From Gilvimarinus chinensis DSM 19667 (GTDB lineage: Bacteria; Pseudomonadota; Gammaproteobacteria; Pseudomonadales; Cellvibrionaceae), in assembly GCF_000377745.1 (NCBI RefSeq), contig NZ_KB898710.1, forward strand, positions 165,059-229,058: 64,000 nt of DNA, given 5' to 3'. The notes beneath the pieces were generated by a model. The model saw only the letters and a list, made by a program, of their open reading frames with translations, made no database searches and was not told the DNA's origin. Numbering within the stretch: position 1 is the stretch's first letter; every line of letters starts with the position of its first letter. Position numbers and translations under genes: made by a program. Shown piece by piece: positions 34,704 through 43,410 of the stretch.

Positions 34704-37700
34704 GCATCACGAGAATTTGCATAAGGAAGATATTGCCAGCCTGAGCATTCGCCGTCCGATTTTAGTATTGGTATTGAATTTATTGATTGCCATTGCAGGC
34801 TTGGCGGCCGTTAAGGCGGTTGAAGTGCGAGAACTGCCTGATGTCGATCGGCCCGTTGTTTCGGTACGTGGTGTTTATCCGGGGGCGTCGCCTGAAACCA
34901 TGGATGCAGAAGTCACCAGCATAGTTGAAGGTGCGGTGGCCAGAGTATCGGGTATTCGCAATATTCGCTCTTCCAGTGAAGAAAACAACATGCGCCTGCA
35001 TGTGGAGTTTTCTCCCACGGTGGACTTGAACAGTGCCGCCTCGGATGTGCGTGAGGCTGTCAGCCAAATTGAGCGCGACTTACCCCCGGATATTGAATCT
35101 TTAACCGTAGTCAAAGCGGACCCAAACGCCAACCCTATTATCAATCTGGCGATGGTGAGCGATAGCCTTAACGAACTGGAGATGACCCGTCGGGCGGAGC
35201 AGGATTTAATTCCTGAGTTGATATCCATTGACGGTGTGGCAGATGTCGTGCTTTTTGGTGAGCGGCAAAAAGTGTTGCGGGTAGTGGTCGATCCTGTGCG
35301 CCTTGCGAGTTTAGGTTTATCGGTAAACGATGTTGCCGATGCGTTGCGTCAGGCACCTTTTGATGTGCCTTCGGGTAGCTTTCGCTCTGGCGATTTAGAG
35401 CTTTTAGTTCGTGCCGATGCATCAGCAGTTACCGAAGAGGCGCTGCAAGCGATCATTGTACGCGGTGATACTCGCCTGGCTGAGGTTGCTCAGGTGTTCT
35501 TTGCACCGGAAGACACCAGCTCTTATGTGCGTCTGGATGGCTCGCCGGTAGTGGGGCTTGGGATTGTGCGTCAGTCGCAGTCCAACACCTTGGATATTGC
35601 AGAGCGCGTGCATGCGGCTGTTGCACGTTTGAACGAACGATTTAGTGATTCGGAGCTGATTCTAACGGAAGACAGCGCTGAATTTATCAAAGGGGCCATG
35701 CGAGAAGTACTCATTAGTATGGCGCTGACGGTGAGTATTGTTATTTTCACCATCTGGTTGTTTATCGGGTCGCTGCGCGTGACGCTGATTCCCAGTGTGG
35801 CAATCCCCGTGGCACTGATTGGTACCGTCGCTGCTATTTGGGCGATGGGATTTTCTCTCAACATTCTTACCTTGCTGGCTCTGGTGCTGGCCACTGGACT
35901 GGTGGTGGATGATGCAATTGTTGTGTTGGAAAATATTCAGCGGCGGCGACATCAGGGCTTAGGTGCCCGCGCGGCAGCGGTATTGGGCACGAGGCAAGTG
36001 TTTTTTGCGGTGATTGCCACCACAGCGGTATTGGTCTCGGTGTTTGTACCCATCGCCATGCTGCCCAGTACCGCGGGGCGTCTATTTCGTGAGTTCGGCT
36101 TTGTGCTTGCGTTTGCGGTAGGTATTTCGTCGTTCGTTGCGCTCTCACTTGTCCCTGCTATGGCTGCGCGTATTGTACCGGAACGTAAAGACGAGGCTCA
36201 CCCGATTCGCGATCGTATGACCGCTATTGGGGATAGGTTAGCCGGCGTTTACGGTCGCTCTCTAGAGCGGGTGTTGCGTTTTCGTTGGTTGGGGTTATTG
36301 CTAGCTTGCACGGCGATTGTGGGGGCTGTGCTGGTTTACCATAACGTCGACCAGGAGCTTCTTCCTGAGGAAGACCGGGGTGTTATTTATGTGGATGCCA
36401 CCGGGCCTGACGGTACTGGGTTAGAGTATACAGCCAGGCAGGTAGCGGCTATGGAAGATCGCGTGAAGCCCTTGCTGGAATCGGGTGAGGCGACTCATTT
36501 GTTCAGTATTGTAGGCCGCTATGATCCTAACCGCGGGCGAGTAATTCTACCTTTGGCGGATTGGGAGCAGCGCGAGCGCAGCCAGCAAGAGATGATGTCG
36601 CAATTGCGTGAGCCTATGTCGGAAATTCCAGGTGCTTTTGTGCGCATCTCTACGACAAACAGTTTGGGATTATGGAGCGGTGGGGGCGGTATAGACATAG
36701 CGCTCGTGGGTAGTGACTACCAAGAGATTTTTGCTGCGGCAGAGTTATTTGCCGCCGCTATTGAAGATCAATTACCTAATTTGTCCCAGCCAGATATTCA
36801 ATTTCAGCCTACCCAGCCCCAGCTCGCCGTAACGATTGATCGGCGTCGTGCCTCGGATTTAAATATTCCTTTGGAGAATATTTCCACCACTTTGCGTGCA
36901 ATGGTCGACGGCTATGACTTGGTGGATTTATCGGTCGCCGATGAAGCTATCCCGATTATTATTGAGTCTTCCGGTGATCAGATTAATGACCCAGGGGACT
37001 TGGTCAACTTGTTTGTCAGTAACGCGGATGGTCGCTTGCTGCCTCTGTCCACCGTCGTCACCTTGAGTGAAGAGGCGGTAGCGGCTGAGCTGGACAGACA
37101 CAAGCAGCGCCGAGCTATTGAAATTGATATTGATCTGGCCGATGGCTATCCGTTGCAATCCGCCGTGCAGGATTTACGAGGGTTAGCCGAGCGCGAACTG
37201 CCGCCGGGCATAGGGCTTATTTTTCTTGGGGAGGCCGAGACTTTAGATGAAACCTCACAAGAAGTAATGCTCACCTACATAATCGCTCTGATCGTTGTGT
37301 TTTTAGTGTTGTGTGCTCAGTTTGAGAGCTTTTCCAGTGCGGTTATTGTTATGTTGACGGTGCCCTTTGGTGTAGCGGCGGCTATATTCGCCCTGTTACT
37401 GACGGGTACCAGCATTAATGTTTATTCTCAAATTGGTCTGGTTATGCTGATTGGGCTGATGGCAAAAAACGGTATATTACTGGTGGAGTTTGCCGATCAG
37501 CTCCGTGATCGTGGCGCCGATGTTCTGAGTGCTGTCACTCGGGCGGCGAAAGTGCGCTTACGTCCAATTATGATGACGATGATGTCCACTATTCTGGGTG
37601 GTTTGCCCTTGATTCTAAGCGCCGGGCCAGGGGCTGAAGCACGCACGTCCATTGGTTGGGTGGTGTTCGGCGGTTTAGGCTTGGCGGCGGTGTTTACCCT

Positions 37701-37824
37701 GTACCTTACTCCGGTGGTGTACGTGATTGTGGCGCAGTTCTCCAAGGCCCGTGCGGAAGAAGGGCAGAGATTAGAACAGGAGTTGGAGCAGGCTCGATAT
37801 ATTCCCGACAGTGGTGAACAGTGA
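34696..37824 (+). CDS. RND efflux pump, second system
   Basis: A 1042-residue RND transporter. The N-terminus ASLSIRRPILVLVLNLLIAIAG and the helix 4 motif LVLATGLVVDDAIVVLENIQRR (two Asp) are clear. Helix 10 has GLMAKNGILLVEFADQLRDRG with the Lys. An efflux rather than metal-export type is indicated because the CzcA-type charged set is absent. The start is GTG, overlapping the adaptor gene. The two RND proteins of the window are only distantly alike, so the array is not a recent tandem duplication. BolA begins 49 bases downstream and could be read through. Confidence 0.93.
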   Translation: MTEHHENLHKEDIASLSIRRPILVLVLNLLIAIAGLAAVKAVEVRELPDVDRPVVSVRGVYPGASPETMDAEVTSIVEGAVARVSGIRNIRSSSEENNMRLHVEFSPTVDLNSAASDVREAVSQIERDLPPDIESLTVVKADPNANPIINLAMVSDSLNELEMTRRAEQDLIPELISIDGVADVVLFGERQKVLRVVVDPVRLASLGLSVNDVADALRQAPFDVPSGSFRSGDLELLVRADASAVTEEALQAIIVRGDTRLAEVAQVFFAPEDTSSYVRLDGSPVVGLGIVRQSQSNTLDIAERVHAAVARLNERFSDSELILTEDSAEFIKGAMREVLISMALTVSIVIFTIWLFIGSLRVTLIPSVAIPVALIGTVAAIWAMGFSLNILTLLALVLATGLVVDDAIVVLENIQRRRHQGLGARAAAVLGTRQVFFAVIATTAVLVSVFVPIAMLPSTAGRLFREFGFVLAFAVGISSFVALSLVPAMAARIVPERKDEAHPIRDRMTAIGDRLAGVYGRSLERVLRFRWLGLLLACTAIVGAVLVYHNVDQELLPEEDRGVIYVDATGPDGTGLEYTARQVAAMEDRVKPLLESGEATHLFSIVGRYDPNRGRVILPLADWEQRERSQQEMMSQLREPMSEIPGAFVRISTTNSLGLWSGGGGIDIALVGSDYQEIFAAAELFAAAIEDQLPNLSQPDIQFQPTQPQLAVTIDRRRASDLNIPLENISTTLRAMVDGYDLVDLSVADEAIPIIIESSGDQINDPGDLVNLFVSNADGRLLPLSTVVTLSEEAVAAELDRHKQRRAIEIDIDLADGYPLQSAVQDLRGLAERELPPGIGLIFLGEAETLDETSQEVMLTYIIALIVVFLVLCAQFESFSSAVIVMLTVPFGVAAAIFALLLTGTSINVYSQIGLVMLIGLMAKNGILLVEFADQLRDRGADVLSAVTRAAKVRLRPIMMTMMSTILGGLPLILSAGPGAEARTSIGWVVFGGLGLAAVFTLYLTPVVYVIVAQFSKARAEEGQRLEQELEQARYIPDSGEQ

Positions 37825-37873
37825 GGGGAGGGGCTGCATGCGTTACAATAGGGCCACACCAAATGAGGTACCT

Positions 37874-38185
37874 ATGAACCCTGTACAAGATACCATTGAG
37901 CACGCTTTGCGCACTGAATTCTCACCTGTGGTGATGCAGGTCGTGAACGAAAGTCACATGCACAGCGTGCCGCCGAACTCCGAAACCCATTTTAAAGTTA
38001 CCCTGGTGAGCGAAGCATTTGTCGGTAAGCGGCAAGTTCAGCGCCACCAGGCGGTGTACGCGGTGCTGCAGGAGCAGATGGCGGGGCCGGTTCACGCCCT
38101 GGCATTGCACACTTTTGCTCCTGATGAGTGGTCGGATACTGCAGTGCCTGAGTCGCCGAATTGCCTGGGGGGAGGGGGAAAATAA
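37874..38185 (+). CDS. bolA: BolA-family protein
   Basis: A 103-residue BolA protein. The class II KH-like fold is visible: IEHALRTEFSPVVMQVVNESHMHSVPPNSETHFKVTLVSEAF (landmarks), with the conserved His-rich loop, then GKRQVQRHQAVYAVLQEQM. BolA proteins bind Fe-S clusters with monothiol glutaredoxins and act in stress and morphology control. The start is the ATG at 37874, preceded by GAGGTACCT; a longer frame from 37811 overlaps the RND gene and adds unrelated residues. The C-terminal Gly-rich tail is unusual and of no obvious function. Confidence 0.88.
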   Translation: MNPVQDTIEHALRTEFSPVVMQVVNESHMHSVPPNSETHFKVTLVSEAFVGKRQVQRHQAVYAVLQEQMAGPVHALALHTFAPDEWSDTAVPESPNCLGGGGK

Positions 38186-38192
38186 TCATTTC

Positions 38193-38206
38193 TTGAGCGA
38201 AATCAA
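38193..38206 (+). promoter_or_regulatory. FNR-like binding site before trhO
   Basis: TTGAG-CGAA-ATCAA matches nine of ten fixed positions of the FNR/ANR box TTGAT-N4-ATCAA. A perfect TATAAT lies at 38239-38244, which puts the site centre about 50 bases upstream of the likely transcription start. An fnr gene is encoded at 41032-41775. Confidence 0.45.
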
Positions 38207-38296
38207 GACATTTGCTGGCTGTATAAAAAACAACCGGCTATAATCTCGCCCCCTATTTTGACCTTCAATATACGATTGACCGGAAACCGCACGAGC

Positions 38297-39247
38297 ATGA
38301 GTGAAATAGTTGTAGCTGCCCTGTATAAATTTGTTTTGTTGCCTGATTACAAGGAGCTTCGGCAGCCGTTGTTGTCGGAGTGTGAGCGTTTAGGGCTTAA
38401 AGGAACCCTACTGCTGGCGGCTGAGGGGATTAATGGCACTATTTCAGGTACTCGTGCGGGGATTGACGGCCTACTCAGCTATTTGAAAAAAGATGAGCGG
38501 TTTGCTGATCTGGAACATAAGGAATCCTTACATCAGGATAAACCATTCTACCGCATGAAAGTGAAGCTCAAAAAAGAGATTGTCACTATGGGGGTAGAAG
38601 GTATTGACCCTAAGCAGATTGTGGGTACCTACGTAAAACCGAAAGACTGGAATGAGTTGATCAGTGATCCGGAGGTGCTGGTGGTTGATACCCGTAACCA
38701 CTATGAATACGCCATTGGTTCGTTTGAGCGCGCAGTTGATCCTGAGACTGAAACGTTTCGCGAGTTTCCTGAGTATGTGAAAGATCATCTCAGCCCCGAA
38801 AAGCATAAGAAAGTTGCGATGTTTTGTACGGGCGGAATCCGTTGTGAAAAGGCCACCGCCTACATGAAAGAGCAGGGCTTTGATGAGGTGTATCATCTTG
38901 AAGGTGGAATCCTTAAATACCTTGAAGAGGTGCCAGAGCAAGAGAGCTTATGGCGAGGTGAATGCTTTGTGTTTGATAACCGTGTGGCGGTGAATCATAG
39001 TTTAGAGAAGGGTTCGTTTGATCAATGCTATGGCTGTCGGCACCCGATTACTGAGCAGGAGAAGGACTCGCCGCAGTACCTGAAAGGAGTTTGTTGCCCC
39101 CATTGCTTTGATTCATTAAGTGAAGATCAGAAAAAACGGTTTGCTGAGCGACAGAAGCAGATTGAGCTGGCTAAAACTCGCAACGAAGCTCACATCGGTG
39201 CGCCCCCGCCGGCTCGGCAGCGTAAAGCTAGGTTAAGTGGCGAATAA
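38297..39247 (+). CDS. trhO: tRNA uridine(34) hydroxylase (rhodanese-type)
   Basis: TrhO (YceA) makes 5-hydroxyuridine at position 34 of tRNAs in an oxygen-dependent reaction. The 316 residues show an acylphosphatase-like N-terminal domain ([35 protein letters not shown]), a rhodanese domain with catalytic CTGGIRC (Cys177) and a C-terminal cysteine-rich part (CYGCRHP, CCPHC) that may bind zinc. The ATG at 38297 is chosen because it begins the conserved domain. An upstream in-frame TTG at 38258 follows the TATAAT box too closely. An FNR-like site lies about 90 bases upstream. Confidence 0.93.
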   Translation: MSEIVVAALYKFVLLPDYKELRQPLLSECERLGLKGTLLLAAEGINGTISGTRAGIDGLLSYLKKDERFADLEHKESLHQDKPFYRMKVKLKKEIVTMGVEGIDPKQIVGTYVKPKDWNELISDPEVLVVDTRNHYEYAIGSFERAVDPETETFREFPEYVKDHLSPEKHKKVAMFCTGGIRCEKATAYMKEQGFDEVYHLEGGILKYLEEVPEQESLWRGECFVFDNRVAVNHSLEKGSFDQCYGCRHPITEQEKDSPQYLKGVCCPHCFDSLSEDQKKRFAERQKQIELAKTRNEAHIGAPPPARQRKARLSGE

Positions 39248-39359
39248 ACTTTTGACCGCCTTTGCTTACTTGTCGTAAAACTGTCACCTTTCATCAGTAA
39301 TCTCTTCTGCCCCGTGTTAAATGCGCGGGGTGTACTATCACTTAACATAGGCCCAAACA

Positions 39360-39722
39360 ATGGACTTTGAATCCTGGGAGGTTGATTTAGCCTCCGGTGA
39401 GGCGAAGCACGCAAGCGGATGTGTAATCCGCGTCGAAGGGGACCCTCAAAACCCCACGTCGGTAGATCCTAGCAACTTCCCTAAAAATCTTAACTTTGTA
39501 GATCAGGCCCGATTATTACGGTGTGGGGTACAGGCCCTGGAAAATGCTGCTCGGGAAGTTGGGTTCACGGGGCAATTCACGGCTCGAGAAGATCGCGCGG
39601 TAAAAGTAAAAAGTCGAACGGCACAAGAGCTTGAGCGTCAAGCGCGCATGTTTGCCGAAAATCCGGGCAAGCCAAAGCGCGCGGTTTTATCATTGAAAAA
39701 AACGCCCACTTCCGATCGTTAG
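39360..39722 (+). CDS. conserved hypothetical protein
   Basis: A 120-residue soluble, basic protein with no signal peptide. It starts MDFESWEVDLASGEAKH. The central part DQARLLRCGVQALENAAR looks helical, and the tail is Lys/Arg-rich (RAVKVKSRTAQELERQARM). I do not recognise the family; proteins of this look occur as single-domain conserved hypotheticals in Cellvibrionales (memory, not checked). It stands alone between trhO and a convergent gene whose stop overlaps it by four bases. The region before it has a G+C-rich stem (39310-39330) without a T-run. Confidence 0.65.
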   Translation: MDFESWEVDLASGEAKHASGCVIRVEGDPQNPTSVDPSNFPKNLNFVDQARLLRCGVQALENAAREVGFTGQFTAREDRAVKVKSRTAQELERQARMFAENPGKPKRAVLSLKKTPTSDR

Positions 39723-40252
39723 CGGTTAACCAGAAGGCCGCGTAATTGCAGCTGGGTTTTGTGTTGATCCAGTAATTGCATCATTTGATCAAAGTCTTGC
39801 TGAGCAATATCCAGGCCGTTGACAACGATAAGATCCTGGCTGCCGTTGTATACCAGACTGTTCAGTTCACGGTTGGTCTTGTCGATGGCGGCAAAAATCT
39901 TATCGGTGGTGGCCTTATCGCGAAAGATGCGACCTTGATCGGTCATGCGTAAATAATCATCACACTCCGTCAGCCAGTCTTTGCGTTGCTCCAGCATCTT
40001 TCGAATGTTGTTCATCCCGCCCTTATGACCATTGGGTAATTGTTCAGCTTGGTATTTTTCTAAGCTTTTATAATCTTGGATAAGAAAGTCTGCACGGGTG
40101 GTGCTGCAAAAATCTTTGTTTAAATAGCTGGCAAATTTAACCCCGTGTTTTGCTTCAGCTTTCTTTTCACAAGCGTCGTCACACGCCCCAACCCAGCTAC
40201 TACCGCAAAGGACGAGAACAACCAAGGCCGCAGTTATTGGTAGTTTTTTCAT
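39719..40252 (-). CDS. hypothetical exported protein
   Basis: A 177-residue protein with a clear Sec signal peptide (MKKLPITAALVVLVLC, cleavage near GSSWVGA). The mature part is helical and charged, with cysteines in the first 25 mature residues (CDDACEKK and DFCSTT) and one later (LTECDD). These could form two disulphides in the periplasm. The central region GHKGGMNNIRKMLEQRKDWLTECDDYLRMTD has no family I recognise. It is transcribed alone; TTGACC (40323-40328) and TATATA (40302-40307) on the minus strand, 15 bases apart, could be a weak promoter. Confidence 0.65.
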   Translation of the reverse strand: MKKLPITAALVVLVLCGSSWVGACDDACEKKAEAKHGVKFASYLNKDFCSTTRADFLIQDYKSLEKYQAEQLPNGHKGGMNNIRKMLEQRKDWLTECDDYLRMTDQGRIFRDKATTDKIFAAIDKTNRELNSLVYNGSQDLIVVNGLDIAQQDFDQMMQLLDQHKTQLQLRGLLVNR

Positions 40253-40396
40253 AAGAGCTTCACCTTAATTATCATTTTTGTTATGTAGTTCACGCTCTGG
40301 GTATATACGACTTTGTATTTTAGGTCAAGTCTTTGCCGAAATTTACGTATTTTTATGAAATTTTGCACCGATTTTGGGTGAGGGTATTTCGAAGAG

Positions 40397-40431
40397 TTTT
40401 AAAAAACGACCAATACAGAGGTTGGTCGTTT
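40397..40431 (-). terminator. rho-independent terminator after fnr-DUF4202
   Basis: AAACGACCAA (40404-40413) and TTGGTCGTTT (40422-40431) form a perfect ten-base stem. On the minus strand it is followed by a T-run (the A-run at 40401-40406). It ends the DUF4202 transcript 13 bases past the stop codon. Confidence 0.85.
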
Positions 40432-40443
40432 CCCAGAATCAAC

Positions 40444-41022
40444 TTAATGCTGCAAGGCTTTTTGCACTAAATTTGCCATGTCTGGAGACAGGTCTATCTG
40501 TAGAGCAGCTTCGTGTCCTAGAGGCGACATTTTGTTCCAGGTTTTGCGGATGATGTCGATCAGTTTGCTTTCATCATGCTTGCTGGCGAAGTCCACTAGA
40601 TAATATTTGAGAAACACTAGGCACACGACATCTTCAAGAGTTTGAACTTCAGGGTCTAATTTAAGCCGCTTTTTTTGCAGCATATCTGAAACTCTCTGGC
40701 AGTCTTCAGAGTGGAAACCATTGGCCTGCATTATTTCAGCCGTGCGCTGAGCATGATGCTTTGCCAGCTGAGTGCGCCATTTTTTATAGCCAGCTTTATC
40801 CATGGGGTAGTCGGCACGAGGGATAATCCAGCGCTCGATATGCTGAGCACGAGCTGCTATCTGTAAATGAGCGGAAGCATCAGGGGTAAATAGCATCAGT
40901 TCTTCACTCATGCGCTGGGAGTAAAGAAGCTCTTTGGGCGTCCCATTCTCTAGGTGGGGGTCTTTTTTATTGGCCGCATCAATTTCGGTGAGCGTAGCGT
41001 GTAATAAAGCTGTTTGAGACAT
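40444..41022 (-). CDS. DUF4202 family protein
   Basis: A 192-residue soluble protein of the DUF4202 family. Recognisable signature blocks are DAANKKDPH, PKELLYSQRMSEEL, DASAHLQIAARAQHIERWIIPR, YPMDKAGYKKWR and LEDVVCLVFLKYYLVDFASKHDE, then KLIDIIRKTWNKMSPLGHEAAL. The many conserved His, Asp and Glu (QHIERW, KHHAQRTAEIM) suggest an HD-like metal site, but no activity is established. It follows fnr by nine bases with GAGGA before its ATG, so the two form an operon. Its expression is thus likely tied to oxygen or redox regulation. Function is unknown. Confidence 0.82.
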   Translation of the reverse strand: MSQTALLHATLTEIDAANKKDPHLENGTPKELLYSQRMSEELMLFTPDASAHLQIAARAQHIERWIIPRADYPMDKAGYKKWRTQLAKHHAQRTAEIMQANGFHSEDCQRVSDMLQKKRLKLDPEVQTLEDVVCLVFLKYYLVDFASKHDESKLIDIIRKTWNKMSPLGHEAALQIDLSPDMANLVQKALQH

Positions 41023-41031
41023 TGGGTATCC

Positions 41032-41775
41032 TCAGTCGGAGTGATGGGCAAGATTGTGCAGGGCTGTGGAGTCGAGAATTTCAAGCTCTTTGCCGCAGGC
41101 CGTAATAACTTGTTGTTTTTGCATTCGGGAGAAAACTCGGCTAACGGTTTCCAGGGTTAGCCCCAAAAAGTTGGCCATATCCCCTCGTGACATAGGCAGG
41201 GTAAACCTTGTTGCCGATAGGTTATGCCTCTCATGTCGTGCAGACAGACTCAACAGTAAAGCGGCGACACGAGTATCTGCGCTGGCATGTCCAAGCAGGC
41301 CAAAATGGCGCTGCTCGCTCGTTATTTCGCGGCTGAGTAATTGTAATAAATTGCGTTGTAAGCCGGGTACTTGGCGGCTGAGCGACTCCAGTTTAGAAAA
41401 TGGAATGGCGCACACAGATGTTGTTTGCAGCGCCTGAGCACTGTTGCTTAACCGGTTGGTGGCTGGGCCGTCTAACCCGATGACCTCGCCGGCCAAATGA
41501 AAGCCGGTGATTTGTATTTCACCTTCACGGCTGGTTTGCCAGGTTTTAATGGCACCAGATCGGATGGCATAAATTGCGGTAAAGTCATCGCCTGAGCGAT
41601 ATAGTATCTCCCCTTTTTGCAGGGGTTTTCCTTTTTGTACTATGGCATCAAGGCGATCGATATCCGAAAACTCTAATGACAAGGGTAAACAGATACCGCT
41701 TAAGCGACAATTGCTGCAGTGGTTAAAGTCGCGATTACCTGAGTGTGAAGTGCAGGTATTGAGTAGGTTTGGCAT
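41032..41775 (-). CDS. fnr: FNR/ANR oxygen-sensing transcription factor
   Basis: A 247-residue Crp/Fnr regulator. The four cluster ligands are at Cys20, Cys23, Cys29 (HCSNCRLSGIC) and Cys122 (TTSVCAIPF), the same positions as in E. coli FNR. The recognition helix keeps Glu209, Ser212 and Arg213 (LTLETVSRVFSRM). The protein should bind a [4Fe-4S] cluster without oxygen and recognise TTGAT-N4-ATCAA. It is the first gene of a two-gene operon with DUF4202. An FNR-like site lies before trhO, 3.5 kb away. I saw no FNR box in its own short upstream region. Confidence 0.95.
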   Translation of the reverse strand: MPNLLNTCTSHSGNRDFNHCSNCRLSGICLPLSLEFSDIDRLDAIVQKGKPLQKGEILYRSGDDFTAIYAIRSGAIKTWQTSREGEIQITGFHLAGEVIGLDGPATNRLSNSAQALQTTSVCAIPFSKLESLSRQVPGLQRNLLQLLSREITSEQRHFGLLGHASADTRVAALLLSLSARHERHNLSATRFTLPMSRGDMANFLGLTLETVSRVFSRMQKQQVITACGKELEILDSTALHNLAHHSD

Positions 41776-41829
41776 AATAAGGTTTTAGCCGTTAAGCGGA
41801 AAACAGCCTTTATTTTACGTGAAATAGGT

Positions 41830-42630
41830 TTATAAATCTGGCGATAAGGGGTAAGGCTGCTGAATTTTTAATCGGTAGTAATGGTGCCAGCGTTTTCCTG
41901 TTAACCAAAAAGTGTTTGAAGCTTCATGATAGGCGATACCGTTGAGAACATTATCCGCAGCAACCTGCGCTTCTCGTTGCGTGAGTTCAGTCAAATCGAC
42001 CCAGCCTACAACGCTGCCGCTGATGGGGTGGATGGCAACTACGAAAGAGCTTTGCCATATATTCGCCCATATCAATCCATTGCTGTATTCCAGTTCATTT
42101 AATCGCTTGACCGGTTGGCCACTCCAAGTCACCTCCAGTTTCTTTAGCTCACTAAAATCGTTCGTGCTGTGCCAATAAAGTATATGGCTGCCGTCGCTGC
42201 GAACTAACTGGTTGTCTATTGCTGTTAAGCCCCAGCCCTGACCCGTGTAAGTAAATTCACTTTCGATACTCCCCGTATCCGGATGGATGATCCAGCCTTT
42301 TTGTTGTTGCCAACTTAATAAATAGATACGCCCGTTGACCTGGCTCAAGCCTTCAGCGAAATATGGCGCGGGTAACGGTGTATGCCATAGCGTTTGGGTG
42401 TTCTGTTGATTGGGCAAGCTGGTCTTGACTACGTAAGACCGACCTCTTAGGCCGCTGCTTTCGATAAGCTGGTTTCCGTCAAACTCCAGACCCTGTGTAA
42501 AAGGGCGGGTATCGCGGGCTATAACATCGATAATTTGATAGTTTAATTGAGGGGGGGCAGCGACACTTGAAGTCGCACTCAGCAGCGTTGAAAAAAATAA
42601 AAAAAAGAGTCGATACGGGTTTGCTGACAT
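41830..42630 (-). CDS. exported glutaminyl-peptide cyclotransferase
   Basis: A five-bladed beta-propeller glutamine cyclotransferase (PF05096 type). Landmarks are FTQGLEFDGNQLIESSGLRGRSYV, YFAEGLSQVNGRIYLLSWQQ, GWGLTAIDNQLVRSDGSH, RLNELEYSNGLIWANIWQS and VLNGIAYHEASNTFWLTGKRW. These enzymes convert N-terminal glutamine to pyroglutamate. The ATG at 42630 gives 266 residues and a good signal peptide (MSANPYRLFFLFFSTLLSA), so I prefer it over ATG 42669 and TTG 42687; neither alternative has a convincing ribosome site. The gene is divergent from the DUF502 gene. Confidence 0.88.
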   Translation of the reverse strand: MSANPYRLFFLFFSTLLSATSSVAAPPQLNYQIIDVIARDTRPFTQGLEFDGNQLIESSGLRGRSYVVKTSLPNQQNTQTLWHTPLPAPYFAEGLSQVNGRIYLLSWQQQKGWIIHPDTGSIESEFTYTGQGWGLTAIDNQLVRSDGSHILYWHSTNDFSELKKLEVTWSGQPVKRLNELEYSNGLIWANIWQSSFVVAIHPISGSVVGWVDLTELTQREAQVAADNVLNGIAYHEASNTFWLTGKRWHHYYRLKIQQPYPLSPDL

Positions 42631-42704
42631 GATGCTACTGACGTTGTGTGGGCCTTTGAGTTTGGACATAATAACATCAGTTAACAAATAACAAGGCTAG
42701 TGGT

Positions 42705-43334
42705 ATGAAGCGTTTACGCTCGTTTGTCGTTCTAACTTTACTTGGTGGCCTCGCGGTAGTTCTGCCGATTACTATTTTTGTTTTACTTTTGCAGTGGTTG
42801 GTTGGGGTTATCGTTGACTTGACGGCCCCGCTGAGCGCTTGGCTTGCGAGCTATATAACAGTCAACCAGTATACCGCCGATGTGCTGGGTGTTGCGGTGG
42901 TGCTCGGCGCGTGTTTTTGTATCGGCCTGCTGGTGAAAACCGGCATAGGGCGCTGGCTGCAGCGTATGGTGGATGGCGTATTATCTCGTCTGGCTCCTGG
43001 CTATAGCACCATCAAAGAAATGGTGGTGCAGATCATGGGAGGGGAAGGCAATGCCTCGCTGTTAAATGGAAAGGTGTGCCGTGCTTATATTATGGGTAGT
43101 TCCAGCCCAGTCTGTGTAACAGGAATCGTGACGGCAGAGCATAGCGATGGCGGTTACACCGTCTATGTGCCGACCGCTCCGGTGCCTACTTCCGGATTTG
43201 TTTACCACTTGCCCCGTGAATGCGTCACCCTGCTGCCAGATATTTCCGTTGAAGCGGCGATGCGTACGGTGATTGCCTGTGGTAGTGGTTCGCAAATTAT
43301 TATGCAGTCCACCATTGAACTCACAGACGCTTAA
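42705..43334 (+). CDS. DUF502 family membrane protein
   Basis: A 209-residue protein with two membrane helices (about 7-30 and 58-82) and a C-terminal soluble domain. The family blocks are FVVLTLLGGLAVVLPITIFV at the start, then LSRLAPGYSTIKEMVVQI, YTVYVPTAPVPTSGFVYHLP and MRTVIACGSG. DUF502 proteins are widespread in bacteria and plants (COV-like) with no established activity. The gene is alone, convergent with mnmC, with a short hairpin between them. Confidence 0.88.
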   Translation: MKRLRSFVVLTLLGGLAVVLPITIFVLLLQWLVGVIVDLTAPLSAWLASYITVNQYTADVLGVAVVLGACFCIGLLVKTGIGRWLQRMVDGVLSRLAPGYSTIKEMVVQIMGGEGNASLLNGKVCRAYIMGSSSPVCVTGIVTAEHSDGGYTVYVPTAPVPTSGFVYHLPRECVTLLPDISVEAAMRTVIACGSGSQIIMQSTIELTDA

Positions 43335-43382
43335 GAAAGCGTTTTTCAGCTTGATATGAGGGTGAGTGGGGTAGGCTAAACC

Positions 43383-43399
43383 GGTATCCAGTGGATACC
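43383..43399. other. hairpin between convergent DUF502 and mnmC genes
   Basis: GGTATCC-AGT-GGATACC is a perfect seven-base inverted repeat with a three-base loop, placed 12 bases beyond the mnmC stop. It may end transcription from one or both sides, but neither side has a strong T-run. Confidence 0.4.
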
Positions 43400-43410
43400 C
43401 CACATAGCAG

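Noticed and set aside
39310-39330. G+C-rich stem after trhO as a terminator
   Set aside because: The stem is only seven pairs including one G-T and is not followed by T residues.
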